Below the pieces are notes generated by a model, which worked only from the letters and a program-made list of their open reading frames with translations, had not been told where the DNA came from and did no database searches. 56,568 nucleotides of DNA from Bacteroidales bacterium (GTDB taxonomy: Bacteria; Bacteroidota; Bacteroidia; Bacteroidales; GWA2-32-17). The stretch lies in the NCBI GenBank assembly GCA_013314715.1, contig JABUFC010000019.1, positions 1 to 56,568 on the forward strand. Reading direction: 5' to 3'. This document shows positions 17,221 through 25,422 of the stretch, in pieces (position 1 is the first letter of the stretch; each line of letters starts with the position of its first letter). A program made the position numbers and the translations under genes.

Positions 17221-17973
17221 ATGAAATTATTCATCAGCATTAAAAATAGCATTCCAAATTTTCTCACTTTGATGAATTTATTCTCGGGATGCCTCTCTAT
17301 TGTTGCAACCGTCGAAGGCTATCCTGTTTGGGCAGGAATATTTATTTTTATTGCTTCAGGTTTCGATTTTTTCGATGGTTTTGCAGCTCGATTGCTCAAG
17401 GCAACTTCGTCTATTGGCAAAGAACTCGATTCTCTTGCCGATTTAATCAGCTTTGGCTTAGCACCATCGTTTATAGTCTTTGGATTTTTAAAATCGGTTT
17501 TACTTATTAATCATATCGAACATGATGACTTTACCTTGACCAACATGCTAATTTTAGCAAGCCCTTTTTTGATTGCTTTATTTTCAGCGCTTCGTCTTGC
17601 TAAGTTTAACATTGACGAAAGGCAGACGACTGAATTTATCGGCATGCCCACACCTGCCAATGCTATTTTTTTTGCATGGCTTCCTATACTTTTAAGCAGC
17701 TACGATTTAACTTCATTTTTTATTATTCTTAATATAAAGTCGTTGATAATTGTTACCATTCTACATTCGTTGCTTTTGGTTTCGCCTTTTCCACTTTTTT
17801 CTTTAAAAATAAAATCGCTTAAATGGAAAGGGAATCAAATTCGCTATATCTTTATGGGCTTAGTTGTGCTTTTGGTAATTTTTCTTAAATTGTACAGTGT
17901 CCCTTTTATAATTTGGCTTTATATTTTAACCGGAATAATCCGATATTTTTTTAGTCCCAAGAGTTATTCGTAA
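17221..17973 (+). CDS. pssA: CDP-diacylglycerol--serine O-phosphatidyltransferase
   Basis: 250 residues, an integral membrane protein with about seven to eight hydrophobic segments. It makes phosphatidylserine from CDP-diacylglycerol and serine at the inner membrane, the first step to phosphatidylethanolamine. The CDP-alcohol phosphotransferase signature D-G-x2-A-R-x8-G-x3-D-x3-D is complete: DGFAARLL at 52-59, G-K-E-L-D, then S-L-A-D. The N-terminal IPNFLTLMNLFSGC and the later GMPTPANA segment place it with PssA rather than PgsA. It is a single gene between a divergent promoter region and a convergent hairpin. Confidence 0.93.
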   Translation: MKLFISIKNSIPNFLTLMNLFSGCLSIVATVEGYPVWAGIFIFIASGFDFFDGFAARLLKATSSIGKELDSLADLISFGLAPSFIVFGFLKSVLLINHIEHDDFTLTNMLILASPFLIALFSALRLAKFNIDERQTTEFIGMPTPANAIFFAWLPILLSSYDLTSFFIILNIKSLIIVTILHSLLLVSPFPLFSLKIKSLKWKGNQIRYIFMGLVVLLVIFLKLYSVPFIIWLYILTGIIRYFFSPKSYS

Positions 17974-17983
17974 CCGTAATTCA

Positions 17984-18011
17984 ACAAATTCAATTACAAC
18001 GTTGAATTTGT
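17984..18011. terminator. Convergent inverted repeat, probable bidirectional terminator
   Basis: A perfect 10-bp stem ACAAATTCAA (17984-17993) / TTGAATTTGT (18002-18011) with an 8-nt loop lies between the convergent ends of pssA (+) and the Ehr small-subunit gene (-). It has no long T-run, so termination is inferred from position and symmetry. Confidence 0.55.
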
Positions 18012-18019
18012 GTTATCGT

Positions 18020-18817
18020 TTATTTGTTTTCTTTGGCTCTAAGCAAATCGAGAACAGCATTGATAAATGTTAACGGGTGTGGAGGGCAACCGGGTACTAA
18101 TAAATCAGGTTTAAGCTCATTAATAATTTCGCGGCGGAGTGCCGGACTTTGCTTAAAAAGCCCACCAGACAATGCACACGCTCCAACTAAAACGACGATT
18201 TTAGGTTCGGGTATTGCTTCGTAGGTCAAACGAACAGAGGCAAGGCTATTTTCGGCAATGGGTCCCGTTATTACTAAGCCATCGGCGTGGCGTGGGGAAG
18301 CCACAAACTCAATACCATAACGTCCCATATCAAAATTCACGTTTCCGGCTGCGTTAAGTTCTAATTCGCAACCATTGCAACTACCTGCTGATACTAATCG
18401 CAGTTTTAATGAGCGACCCAAAATGCGTATAATTTCACTGCGTACTATGGATGGCTCAATGGAGATTGAATTAGAATAACCTTCTTTTATTTGCAAACGC
18501 TCATATATGTTTGTACCCATTTTATATTCATTCGAAAACTGTATTTTGTGCTCAGGACAAATTTCTTGACATTCTAAACAAAAAATGCATGAATCGAGCG
18601 ATAGCGTAAGTGGCGATTTTCTGATTGCCTTAGTAGGACATGCTTGTACACATAATTGACAATCTTGTTTACATGGGTTTGTTGAAATAACGGGTAAACC
18701 ACTAAAATTTTCTGGTAATTTTACCTTAGTGGGATCGGGTATATACCGATTTCCGTGATGAATAAATGCTTTTAAACCATCAAACATAGGCTTTAATTTT
18801 ATAGGTCGAAACCACAA
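18020..18817 (-). CDS. Ehr complex ferredoxin + NuoB-like small subunit (HyfH-HyfI fusion)
   Basis: 265 residues joining two complex I-type modules. Residues 45-90 hold two 4Fe-4S motifs (Cys49, 53, 56, 60 and Cys77, 80, 83, 87), as in NuoI/HyfH. Residues 125-260 are NuoB/HycG-like with all four N2-cluster ligands: Cys147, Cys150 (SCNGCE), Cys214 (GACA) and Cys244 (PGCPPHP). It should pass electrons between the large subunit and a soluble carrier on the cytoplasmic side. Its start lies 19 nt inside the end of the large-subunit gene, indicating coupled translation. In E. coli FHL/Hyf the two modules are separate proteins. Confidence 0.88.
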   Translation of the reverse strand: MWFRPIKLKPMFDGLKAFIHHGNRYIPDPTKVKLPENFSGLPVISTNPCKQDCQLCVQACPTKAIRKSPLTLSLDSCIFCLECQEICPEHKIQFSNEYKMGTNIYERLQIKEGYSNSISIEPSIVRSEIIRILGRSLKLRLVSAGSCNGCELELNAAGNVNFDMGRYGIEFVASPRHADGLVITGPIAENSLASVRLTYEAIPEPKIVVLVGACALSGGLFKQSPALRREIINELKPDLLVPGCPPHPLTFINAVLDLLRAKENK

Positions 18818-20292
18818 TACGACAAATCGAAACTTTTATTGCAAATTGGAAAATCGCTGATATCATTATTGCGAACAGCCAATGCTAACGCAAACCAATT
18901 ATGCAACGAAGGGTCTTTTACTTTATAGTGCGACAACTTACCTTGAGCATCGGTTATAGCAACATGACATAATTCGCCTCTCCACCCCTCAATAAGCGAT
19001 ACCGAAAGCGTGTTAGGCATAAGTTGATAGTTTGCATCGGTTGTTTTCTGACTTGATTGATGCAATTGGAGCAATTCTTTGATATGCTGAAGTGAGGCTA
19101 CAATTTCAAAATGCCTTAGTTTAGCCCTTGCCATTACATCACCATTTTTTAATACTATCGGAACAATGCTTTTTGTTTTAAAATACCCTATGGGATGCGA
19201 TTTACGAACATCACGCTCTATTCCACAGGTACGTGCAGCCATACCTACAAACATCATGTCGCGAGCTTGCTGAGGGGTAACCACTCCCACATTTTCAAAA
19301 CGTGCTAATACACTTGGTATATCGAACATTAATTGAGCCATTTCGTGGAAACGCGATTCGTATTCGGCTAAATTTTTAGCAATTTTTTCTTTAAGCTCAG
19401 GTGTGAGTGGATATTTGTTTTTCATTGGAAATATGAGTTTGCGGGCAAAGCGATTGCCACACCAAGCCAAAAAAGTATTGATAATTATGGTTCGTAAATC
19501 TTGAAAAACAACTGTTCCAAATTGATATGCAACGTCGGTACATAGGGCGCTTAAATCGCCGGTATGAATGGCAATGCGTTCCAATTCAAGGGCAATGGCT
19601 CGTTCAATCTCAGCCGATTCGGGCATGACTTTCCCATTAAGCGATTCGATGAGGTAAGCATAGGCTAAGGTGTTCCCGACAAGCGTATCACCGGCGATGC
19701 TTTCAGCCAATTTAGTTTGATATACCACATCTTGGTTTTGAACCATTAAAGATTCTACTCCACGATGTTGATAACCAAGTTGTATTTCGAGATGCAATAC
19801 TTTTTCGCCGTTGCATATAAAACGAAAGTGTCCGGGCTCAATAATACCAGCATGAATAGGACCTACGCCTACTTCGTGTAGTTCATAGCTATCAATGCTA
19901 TAAAATGGGTATTTGTTAATAGTTATATCGCTATTCTTTCGATTGAATGGAAAACGTAAGGGCTTATTCCAATTGGAATCTATAAAATGTAAATCGAATA
20001 CTTCAGCTATTTCACGCTCGTATGCATGCATGCCAGGATATAGATGGGTTAGCGATTTTAACTTTGCTCCTTTAGCTACTTTGCAACTAAAAACATAAAT
20101 GCTATGTTCAACATCGTTGGCAATCATAGCCCACAGACGCATGCCGTTCCCTTCGTTCATAGCAAAGTAGTTAACACAATGATTGCTATCATCATTTAGC
20201 AAGTTAAATGTTGAAAAAAATTCGTCGTAATTGAGCACCGGAACTTTTTCAACCGGTATAGCTTCACTGTTTTTTATACTAGTATAGTTCAT
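18799..20292 (-). CDS. Ehr complex large subunit (NuoC-NuoD / HyfG-like) lacking the NiFe cysteines
   Basis: 497 residues from the ATG at 20292. A longer reading from 20412 would overlap the upstream gene by over 100 nt and adds a non-homologous stretch, so it is rejected. Residues 1-120 are NuoC-like (YPGMHAYEREIAEVFDL); the rest is NuoD/hydrogenase-large-like (GPIHAGIIEPGHFRF, QLGYQHRGVE). At the first active-site position, where [NiFe] enzymes have R-x-C-G-x-C, it reads ESIAGDT (197-203). At the C-terminal DPCxxC position it reads DLSYCGFDL and then stops. All four metal ligands are therefore absent at their normal positions. It cannot be a [NiFe] hydrogenase; it matches the Ehr (energy-converting hydrogenase related) class, of unknown substrate. 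Confidence 0.85.
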   Translation of the reverse strand: MNYTSIKNSEAIPVEKVPVLNYDEFFSTFNLLNDDSNHCVNYFAMNEGNGMRLWAMIANDVEHSIYVFSCKVAKGAKLKSLTHLYPGMHAYEREIAEVFDLHFIDSNWNKPLRFPFNRKNSDITINKYPFYSIDSYELHEVGVGPIHAGIIEPGHFRFICNGEKVLHLEIQLGYQHRGVESLMVQNQDVVYQTKLAESIAGDTLVGNTLAYAYLIESLNGKVMPESAEIERAIALELERIAIHTGDLSALCTDVAYQFGTVVFQDLRTIIINTFLAWCGNRFARKLIFPMKNKYPLTPELKEKIAKNLAEYESRFHEMAQLMFDIPSVLARFENVGVVTPQQARDMMFVGMAARTCGIERDVRKSHPIGYFKTKSIVPIVLKNGDVMARAKLRHFEIVASLQHIKELLQLHQSSQKTTDANYQLMPNTLSVSLIEGWRGELCHVAITDAQGKLSHYKVKDPSLHNWFALALAVRNNDISDFPICNKSFDLSYCGFDL

Positions 20293-20303
20293 AAAATAGT
20301 CAT

Positions 20304-21725
20304 TTAGGGTAAAACAGCTTGTTGAATCAACAAAATTAAAAAGTCGGGTGGTTGAATACTTAAATAAAAAGTAAACAACAAAAGCACAAGTTGTGGAATA
20401 CTTTCGTACCAAGGGCTAGGTTGTATGGTTGATAATTGTTGTTGTCCCAAATTTTTAAACAATATGCGGAAAAGTTGTTTGGTGAAAATCCAAATAATAA
20501 TGGTAAGTAAAAGAACAATAACTATCACTAACCAAAGTAATCCTTGTTCTATCATCGTTTTAAACAACATAAGTTCTGTAAAAAACATACCCGAAGGCGG
20601 AATTCCCAATATCAAAATAAATGCGAGCAAAAATACCATGCCTCCAAGTGGATTGAGCTTAAAGTAACGACCCACTCCCATTAACTTCTTTGTTTTGTAC
20701 ATTTGAATTAATTGCGATAATTGGAAAAACAAACTCGATTTTGTAAAAGAGTGATAAATCAGGTGCAATATAACGGCAAACCATGCTAAACCACCGGTTG
20801 CTATACCTAATGCAACTAAGCCCATGTGTTCAATACTTGAATAAGCAACCAATCGTTTATAATTTTTTACACGAATCATATATATTGCTGCATACAAAAT
20901 AGATAAGGCTCCGATGATATACAAAACATGACTAGCCCAAGCATGCATGGGAGTATAAGTAGTAATTTTAAAAAAGCGAAAAATGGCTACAAATCCAACA
21001 TTTGCTAATGAAGTCGAAAATAATGCCGAAATGGGACTTGGAGCAATTGAGTTTGCATCAACACAAACCGTATGCAATGGAAATACTTCCATTTTTATAC
21101 TAAACCCAATTACGATAAGCAAAAATGCACTTTGAAAAAGTATAGCATTGTTTATTAAAAGTGAATGATTAATAGAACTAAAAAACAAATCTACACCTCC
21201 TGAACCTTTGAGCGATAAATCGAGCAAAATAATACCAATAAACGAAAACGAAAGTCCAATAGTCGAAACAAAAACATACTTCCACGTAGCCTCTAACGAC
21301 TCAATGGTTCGTTCATGGTAAATTAAGACCGCAATAGCCAATGTAGTAGCTTCTGTCAGAATCCAAAGCAAACCTGCATTGTTTGACAGAAAAACACCCG
21401 TCATACAGCCAAAGAAAAGCATTAATGCCAATAAGTAGATACTTCGAATAAGCGGCTTTTCGTTGCGATGTTGAAAATAAATAAACGAATTGACCATTGT
21501 AAAAATTGCCGTTATTGAAAGTACACTAATAAAAATAACCGATAAAGCATCGTTTTTAAAATACGAAGTCCAGTTGGTATTGAGTTTTGTAAATAAATAA
21601 CCACTAAAAGATAGTTGCCACAATACAAATAATGCTGCTACCGGGATTTGTCCTTTTCTGTTACGAATTAGAAAAGCTAAAAGTGCCCAAAATACCACAC
21701 CTGAAAAATAAATTATCAATTCCAT
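20304..21725 (-). CDS. Ehr complex antiporter-like membrane subunit (HyfF/NuoN-like)
   Basis: 473 residues with about 13-14 hydrophobic segments. Proton-channel residues of the NuoL/M/N family are visible: Glu in LWILTEATTLA, Lys in GFSIKMEVFPLH, and the His-containing SSIEHMGLVALG and HLIYHSFTKSSLFF segments. It is expected to translocate H+ or Na+ coupled to electron transfer. It starts 3 nt after the HyfE-like gene, and the large-subunit ATG follows 11 nt after its stop. It is the second antiporter-like subunit of the cluster, the first being the HyfB-like protein. Confidence 0.85.
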   Translation of the reverse strand: MELIIYFSGVVFWALLAFLIRNRKGQIPVAALFVLWQLSFSGYLFTKLNTNWTSYFKNDALSVIFISVLSITAIFTMVNSFIYFQHRNEKPLIRSIYLLALMLFFGCMTGVFLSNNAGLLWILTEATTLAIAVLIYHERTIESLEATWKYVFVSTIGLSFSFIGIILLDLSLKGSGGVDLFFSSINHSLLINNAILFQSAFLLIVIGFSIKMEVFPLHTVCVDANSIAPSPISALFSTSLANVGFVAIFRFFKITTYTPMHAWASHVLYIIGALSILYAAIYMIRVKNYKRLVAYSSIEHMGLVALGIATGGLAWFAVILHLIYHSFTKSSLFFQLSQLIQMYKTKKLMGVGRYFKLNPLGGMVFLLAFILILGIPPSGMFFTELMLFKTMIEQGLLWLVIVIVLLLTIIIWIFTKQLFRILFKNLGQQQLSTIQPSPWYESIPQLVLLLFTFYLSIQPPDFLILLIQQAVLP

Positions 21726-21727
21726 AG

Positions 21728-22357
21728 TTAATCGCTTAATGAAGTTAGTTTGGTTATATCCATATCTTCGAACATTTTGCCGATTTTATTAATGAATAAA
21801 CCAAAAATCAATACAGAAATTAAGATGTCGAGCAATATACCAGCATTTACGGCAAATGGCATTTCTTTCCCTACAGAAAACGAAAGCAATACAATTCCAT
21901 TTTCTAACACCACATATCCCACCAAATGCATCAAAATTTCCTTTCTCGATATAATTAAGAATAAACCAGTTAAAATTCCAGAAAATGCTGCCGCAATGTA
22001 AGCTGGTTTTAAAAAGGTATTTTGAATGTAATAGGCAAAGATAAGATTACCAATAATTATTACCGAAATAATAATTAGCGAATTAAATCCAGAAATGTAA
22101 GGATTTACTTGTCGTTTAATATTATTTCTGTTCACTACTTTTTTTAGATAATTAGGCATAAACCACGCTTTAAATATCAACGTTTCGAGTAAAACAATAA
22201 GTAAATTAACAATATTAATTTCGTTTAACTCTATAATAGCAACTCCAAACAATAGCAATCCCTGTAATATCAATAGATTAAGGACAGTAAACAAACGTCC
22301 GGAAATGGCAATATAAAACAGTGAAACGAAAAACAATAAAATAAAAAGCATTCCCAT
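21728..22357 (-). CDS. Ehr complex HyfE-like (NuoK-related) membrane subunit
   Basis: 209 residues with about six hydrophobic segments. The C-terminal half contains the NuoK-like segment VLENGIVLLSFSVGKEMPF, with the conserved membrane Glu, followed by AVNAGILLDILISVLIFG. This size and layout match HyfE of hydrogenase-4 rather than the ~100-residue NuoK. It is packed between HyfC-like and HyfF-like genes with gaps of 2 nt, so it belongs to the same operon and complex. Confidence 0.83.
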   Translation of the reverse strand: MGMLFILLFFVSLFYIAISGRLFTVLNLLILQGLLLFGVAIIELNEINIVNLLIVLLETLIFKAWFMPNYLKKVVNRNNIKRQVNPYISGFNSLIIISVIIIGNLIFAYYIQNTFLKPAYIAAAFSGILTGLFLIISRKEILMHLVGYVVLENGIVLLSFSVGKEMPFAVNAGILLDILISVLIFGLFINKIGKMFEDMDITKLTSLSD

Positions 22358-22359
22358 AA

Positions 22360-23265
22360 TTAAAACAATTTATTCATAATCAACATACTACCAAAGAAAA
22401 TAAGGATAGCTATTGGAATTAATATAACAATAGCTTTATTATTGTTTCTTAGCTTATGACGTGCTCTAAACGACTCAACAAAACCAACTGCTACAGCAAA
22501 TAGAAGGGTAATTGTTACAAAAACAAGTAAAGTAAGCCAAGTCGGAAATGAAGGAGCTATGAAAAGATTGGTAACTAAAAGGCTATATAAAACGAATTTT
22601 AAGTGCCCTGCCCATTGAATCAAAGCTAAGTCAAAACCACAATAATCGAGTACCATCACTTCATGAATCATGGTCAATTCAAGATGTGTTTTAGGGTCAT
22701 CGTATGGCATACGGCTGTTTTCGAGCAGTGCAACATGAAAAATTAAATAAGTGGCTAACACACCAATAAAAATAGCTATAGAACTATTAAAGGTAAGTGA
22801 GTGAAAAAAAGTTTCGAACGAGGTTGTTCCGCTCAAAAGAGCGAGCGAAGCTAACAAAATAAAAAAAGCTGGTTCAACTAGCATAGAATATAGGGCTTCG
22901 CGACTTGCTCCCATTCCCTCGAAAGCACTACCTGTATCAAGGGCTGCAACAATCATAAAAAATTTACCTAAACCAAGTAAATAAATAAAAAAGATAAAAT
23001 CGCCCTGAAATGAAATGACTGCTCCATGCTTGCCCAATGGTAACATCAACGCTGCCATAATAACCGAAGCAAAATACATAACCGGAGCCCATGCAAATAT
23101 CCACGAAGTAGTTTTGCTGTAAACAGCTTCTTTTCTGAATAACTTCACCAAATCATATACAGGTTGCCAAACAGATGGACCTTTTCGTCCCGATGTTTTG
23201 CTCTTTACCTTCACGATAATGCCCGGAAATACTAAACTAAGCAAAATAATTGCAGCCAATACCAT
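22360..23265 (-). CDS. Ehr complex NuoH/HyfC-like membrane anchor subunit
   Basis: 301 residues with about eight hydrophobic segments. NuoH/HycD signatures are clear: the cytoplasmic loop GRKGPSVWQPVYDLVKLFRKE, DTGSAFEGMGASREA, and MPYDDPKTHLELTMIHEV. In complex I relatives this subunit links the peripheral redox arm to the proton-pumping arm and lines the quinone- or coupling-site cavity. The acidic loops are retained. It lies 1 nt after the HyfB-like gene and 2 nt before the HyfE-like gene. Confidence 0.9.
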   Translation of the reverse strand: MVLAAIILLSLVFPGIIVKVKSKTSGRKGPSVWQPVYDLVKLFRKEAVYSKTTSWIFAWAPVMYFASVIMAALMLPLGKHGAVISFQGDFIFFIYLLGLGKFFMIVAALDTGSAFEGMGASREALYSMLVEPAFFILLASLALLSGTTSFETFFHSLTFNSSIAIFIGVLATYLIFHVALLENSRMPYDDPKTHLELTMIHEVMVLDYCGFDLALIQWAGHLKFVLYSLLVTNLFIAPSFPTWLTLLVFVTITLLFAVAVGFVESFRARHKLRNNNKAIVILIPIAILIFFGSMLIMNKLF

Positions 23266-23266
23266 A

Positions 23267-25237
23267 TTATATCAAGTTTGTTAAAGTTAAAATTATTAAT
23301 ACTATTATAAGAACAAAGGGGTATAAGATATAATGTTGCGTCTGTCCGCTTTGGATAAAAGCAAATTTATCGAAAAAGCGTTCAAATATTTTTGCAATGG
23401 GCTTAAAAATATGTTTTTCGTAAGTGCTTTCCTGATGAGTTTTGTAATGGCGATGTTCTGGGAAATATTCTGTTGTCGCGATGGGTTTAAAATGAGTAGT
23501 AACATTTAATGAATGTTCCATGCCATGTATATAATTTTCAGCATACGAAGAAGCTGTATATTGAGTGCGTGGAGCATTCCCGTGATATGCACATCCCCAT
23601 GTAACCGAAGATTGCACTTTTTTAGTCGTGAATGCCCATTTTTTTATTAACCAAACAGCTAATACAATTAACACAAATACTCCGGCAGCAAGACTTATGC
23701 TTTGAAGTGCATCAGTATTAGGCAACAATACGGTACTACACGTTGAGACATTTTGCTGAACAATTCTTAGCACAGGGTTTAAAACAATCGATGGGACAAA
23801 ACCAATGAGTAAAATTAACGCCAGACTTATAAACTGAGGGGCTAACGACCACCATGACATTTCATGGGCATGATGCATATGCGAGCTGCGTTCGGTTCCT
23901 AGAAATACTATCCCAAAAGCTTTGGTAAAACAAAAAATAGCTAATCCTCCAATAGCAGCTAAACCAAGTAAAGCGAACAACATAACTAATTTTACAATCA
24001 CATCTGCGTGAATAATACCATTTACAAAACCATTATAGATTAAAAATTCAGAAATAAAACCATTAAAAGGAGGTAATCCACAAATGGATAACGAAGCAAT
24101 AAGAAAAATAAAAGCTGTTACAGGCATACGTTTTATCAATCCTCCCATGTTGTCAATGTTCATGGTATGCGTTTGATGATAAACAGAACCTGCACTGAAA
24201 AACAACAGCGATTTAAATAACGAGTGATTGAGCACATGCAAAATACCACCGGCAAACCCCAACATAGCAAGTGTCTGATTTTGAATAGCCAATCCAATAA
24301 TGCCAACACCTATACCAATACCTATAATGCCAATATTTTCGATGCTATGATATGCTAGTAATCGTTTTAAATTATGTTGAACAATGGCAACACCCACACC
24401 TGTAATACCAGATATAAGCGAAACAAATAAAACAAGTAAACCAATGAGCATTAAATCGTTTTGTAGGGCGAACACTATGCGCAAAATACCATAAATACCC
24501 AATTTTATCATCACTCCCGACATTAATGCCGAAACATGCGAAGGAGCAGCAGGGTGTGCATGAGGAAGCCACGTGTGGAAAGGTACAAAACCAGCTTTAA
24601 AACCAAAACCCGCAAAAAACACCAAAAATAAACCGACATTAGAGTAATTCGCAAAATATTGCTGCAATGCCGACCATGACCACGAATCGGTAAAATAATG
24701 TAAAATAATGATACCTAATAATAAAAATAAAGCAGCAAAGTGCATTTGAATAAAATAATTGATACCGGCTTTTTGCGTTAACGATTTTTCTGCTTCAAAC
24801 ATCACCAACAAAAACGAACTTAATGACATAATTTCCCATACTACCAAAAAAGCTATGGTATTTTGCAACATCGTTAAAACAATCATTGACCAGTAAAGTG
24901 TGAAAAACGAAAAATAATGTAAAACTAATTCCTGTCGGCTTTTAGTATGATACATCGACATATATTGTATGCTGTATATAGACGAAACAAGAGTTGTAAT
25001 ATTAATAACCAAAACAAAAAATGCCGACAGCTTATCCATCGTAAGCAAAATGTCATTCCCCCAAAAATGAAAAGGAATGAGACAAGCATATGGTTGCGAT
25101 AAAAATAATGTTTTAATAGCATAAAACGAACTCACAGCTAAAAATAAAAAAGTCAATATAAGATTGTAAACGGGTAGTTTTTTCCGGGACATTGCAAAAA
25201 ACAATACAGAAAGACAAATAATTAACAATAATTCCAT
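23267..25237 (-). CDS. Ehr complex antiporter-like subunit (HyfB / NuoL-like)
   Basis: 656 residues, about 15-16 hydrophobic segments, matching HyfB length (about 670). Channel residues include Glu in WEIMSLSSFLLV, Lys in FKAGFVPFHTWLPHAHPAAPSHVSALMSG, His in SIENIGIIGIG and HVLNHSLFKSLLFF. The C-terminal soluble stretch with AENYIHGMEHSL is typical of hydrogenase-4 subunit B. It is the first gene of the operon and has a full TAnnTTTG box upstream. Together with the HyfF-like protein it gives the complex two antiporter-like modules. Confidence 0.9.
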   Translation of the reverse strand: MELLLIICLSVLFFAMSRKKLPVYNLILTFLFLAVSSFYAIKTLFLSQPYACLIPFHFWGNDILLTMDKLSAFFVLVINITTLVSSIYSIQYMSMYHTKSRQELVLHYFSFFTLYWSMIVLTMLQNTIAFLVVWEIMSLSSFLLVMFEAEKSLTQKAGINYFIQMHFAALFLLLGIIILHYFTDSWSWSALQQYFANYSNVGLFLVFFAGFGFKAGFVPFHTWLPHAHPAAPSHVSALMSGVMIKLGIYGILRIVFALQNDLMLIGLLVLFVSLISGITGVGVAIVQHNLKRLLAYHSIENIGIIGIGIGVGIIGLAIQNQTLAMLGFAGGILHVLNHSLFKSLLFFSAGSVYHQTHTMNIDNMGGLIKRMPVTAFIFLIASLSICGLPPFNGFISEFLIYNGFVNGIIHADVIVKLVMLFALLGLAAIGGLAIFCFTKAFGIVFLGTERSSHMHHAHEMSWWSLAPQFISLALILLIGFVPSIVLNPVLRIVQQNVSTCSTVLLPNTDALQSISLAAGVFVLIVLAVWLIKKWAFTTKKVQSSVTWGCAYHGNAPRTQYTASSYAENYIHGMEHSLNVTTHFKPIATTEYFPEHRHYKTHQESTYEKHIFKPIAKIFERFFDKFAFIQSGQTQHYILYPFVLIIVLIILTLTNLI

Positions 25238-25254
25238 ATCTCTGATATTTATTG

Positions 25255-25262
25255 CAAAAGTA
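25255..25262 (-). promoter_or_regulatory. -7 box of the Ehr operon
   Basis: Minus-strand TACTTTTG, a full match to TAnnTTTG, 18 nt upstream of the first gene of the six-gene operon. Confidence 0.6.
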
Positions 25263-25352
25263 GATTTTATATACTTACATTATTCACGTTTATTATGATT
25301 ATTAAAAAAAATTTAGCCTATGTTTAAAATTCTAGTTAAAAAAAGTTGAATA

Positions 25353-25384
25353 TTTGGAAAAATGAGTAAAAAAATATAACTTTC
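25353..25384 (+). promoter_or_regulatory. Predicted promoter of the secreted hydrolase
   Basis: TTTG (25353-25356), a 20-nt spacer and TAACTTTC (25377-25384), 38 nt before the ATG. Both boxes and the spacing fit the Bacteroidota consensus. Confidence 0.6.
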
Positions 25385-25422
25385 GGACGAATATATTCAA
25401 AAAATAACTAAAAAAATAAATT

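Noticed and set aside
18799-20292. Calling the large subunit a [NiFe] hydrogenase or formate hydrogenlyase
   Set aside because: The four cysteines that bind NiFe are absent at their positions.
20293-20412. N-terminal extension of the Ehr large subunit
   Set aside because: It overlaps the HyfF-like gene by more than 100 nt and does not resemble NuoC; the ATG at 20292 gives the expected start.
25238-25422. Small gene between the Ehr operon and the hydrolase
   Set aside because: Only short frames broken by stops; the stretch is explained by two divergent promoters.
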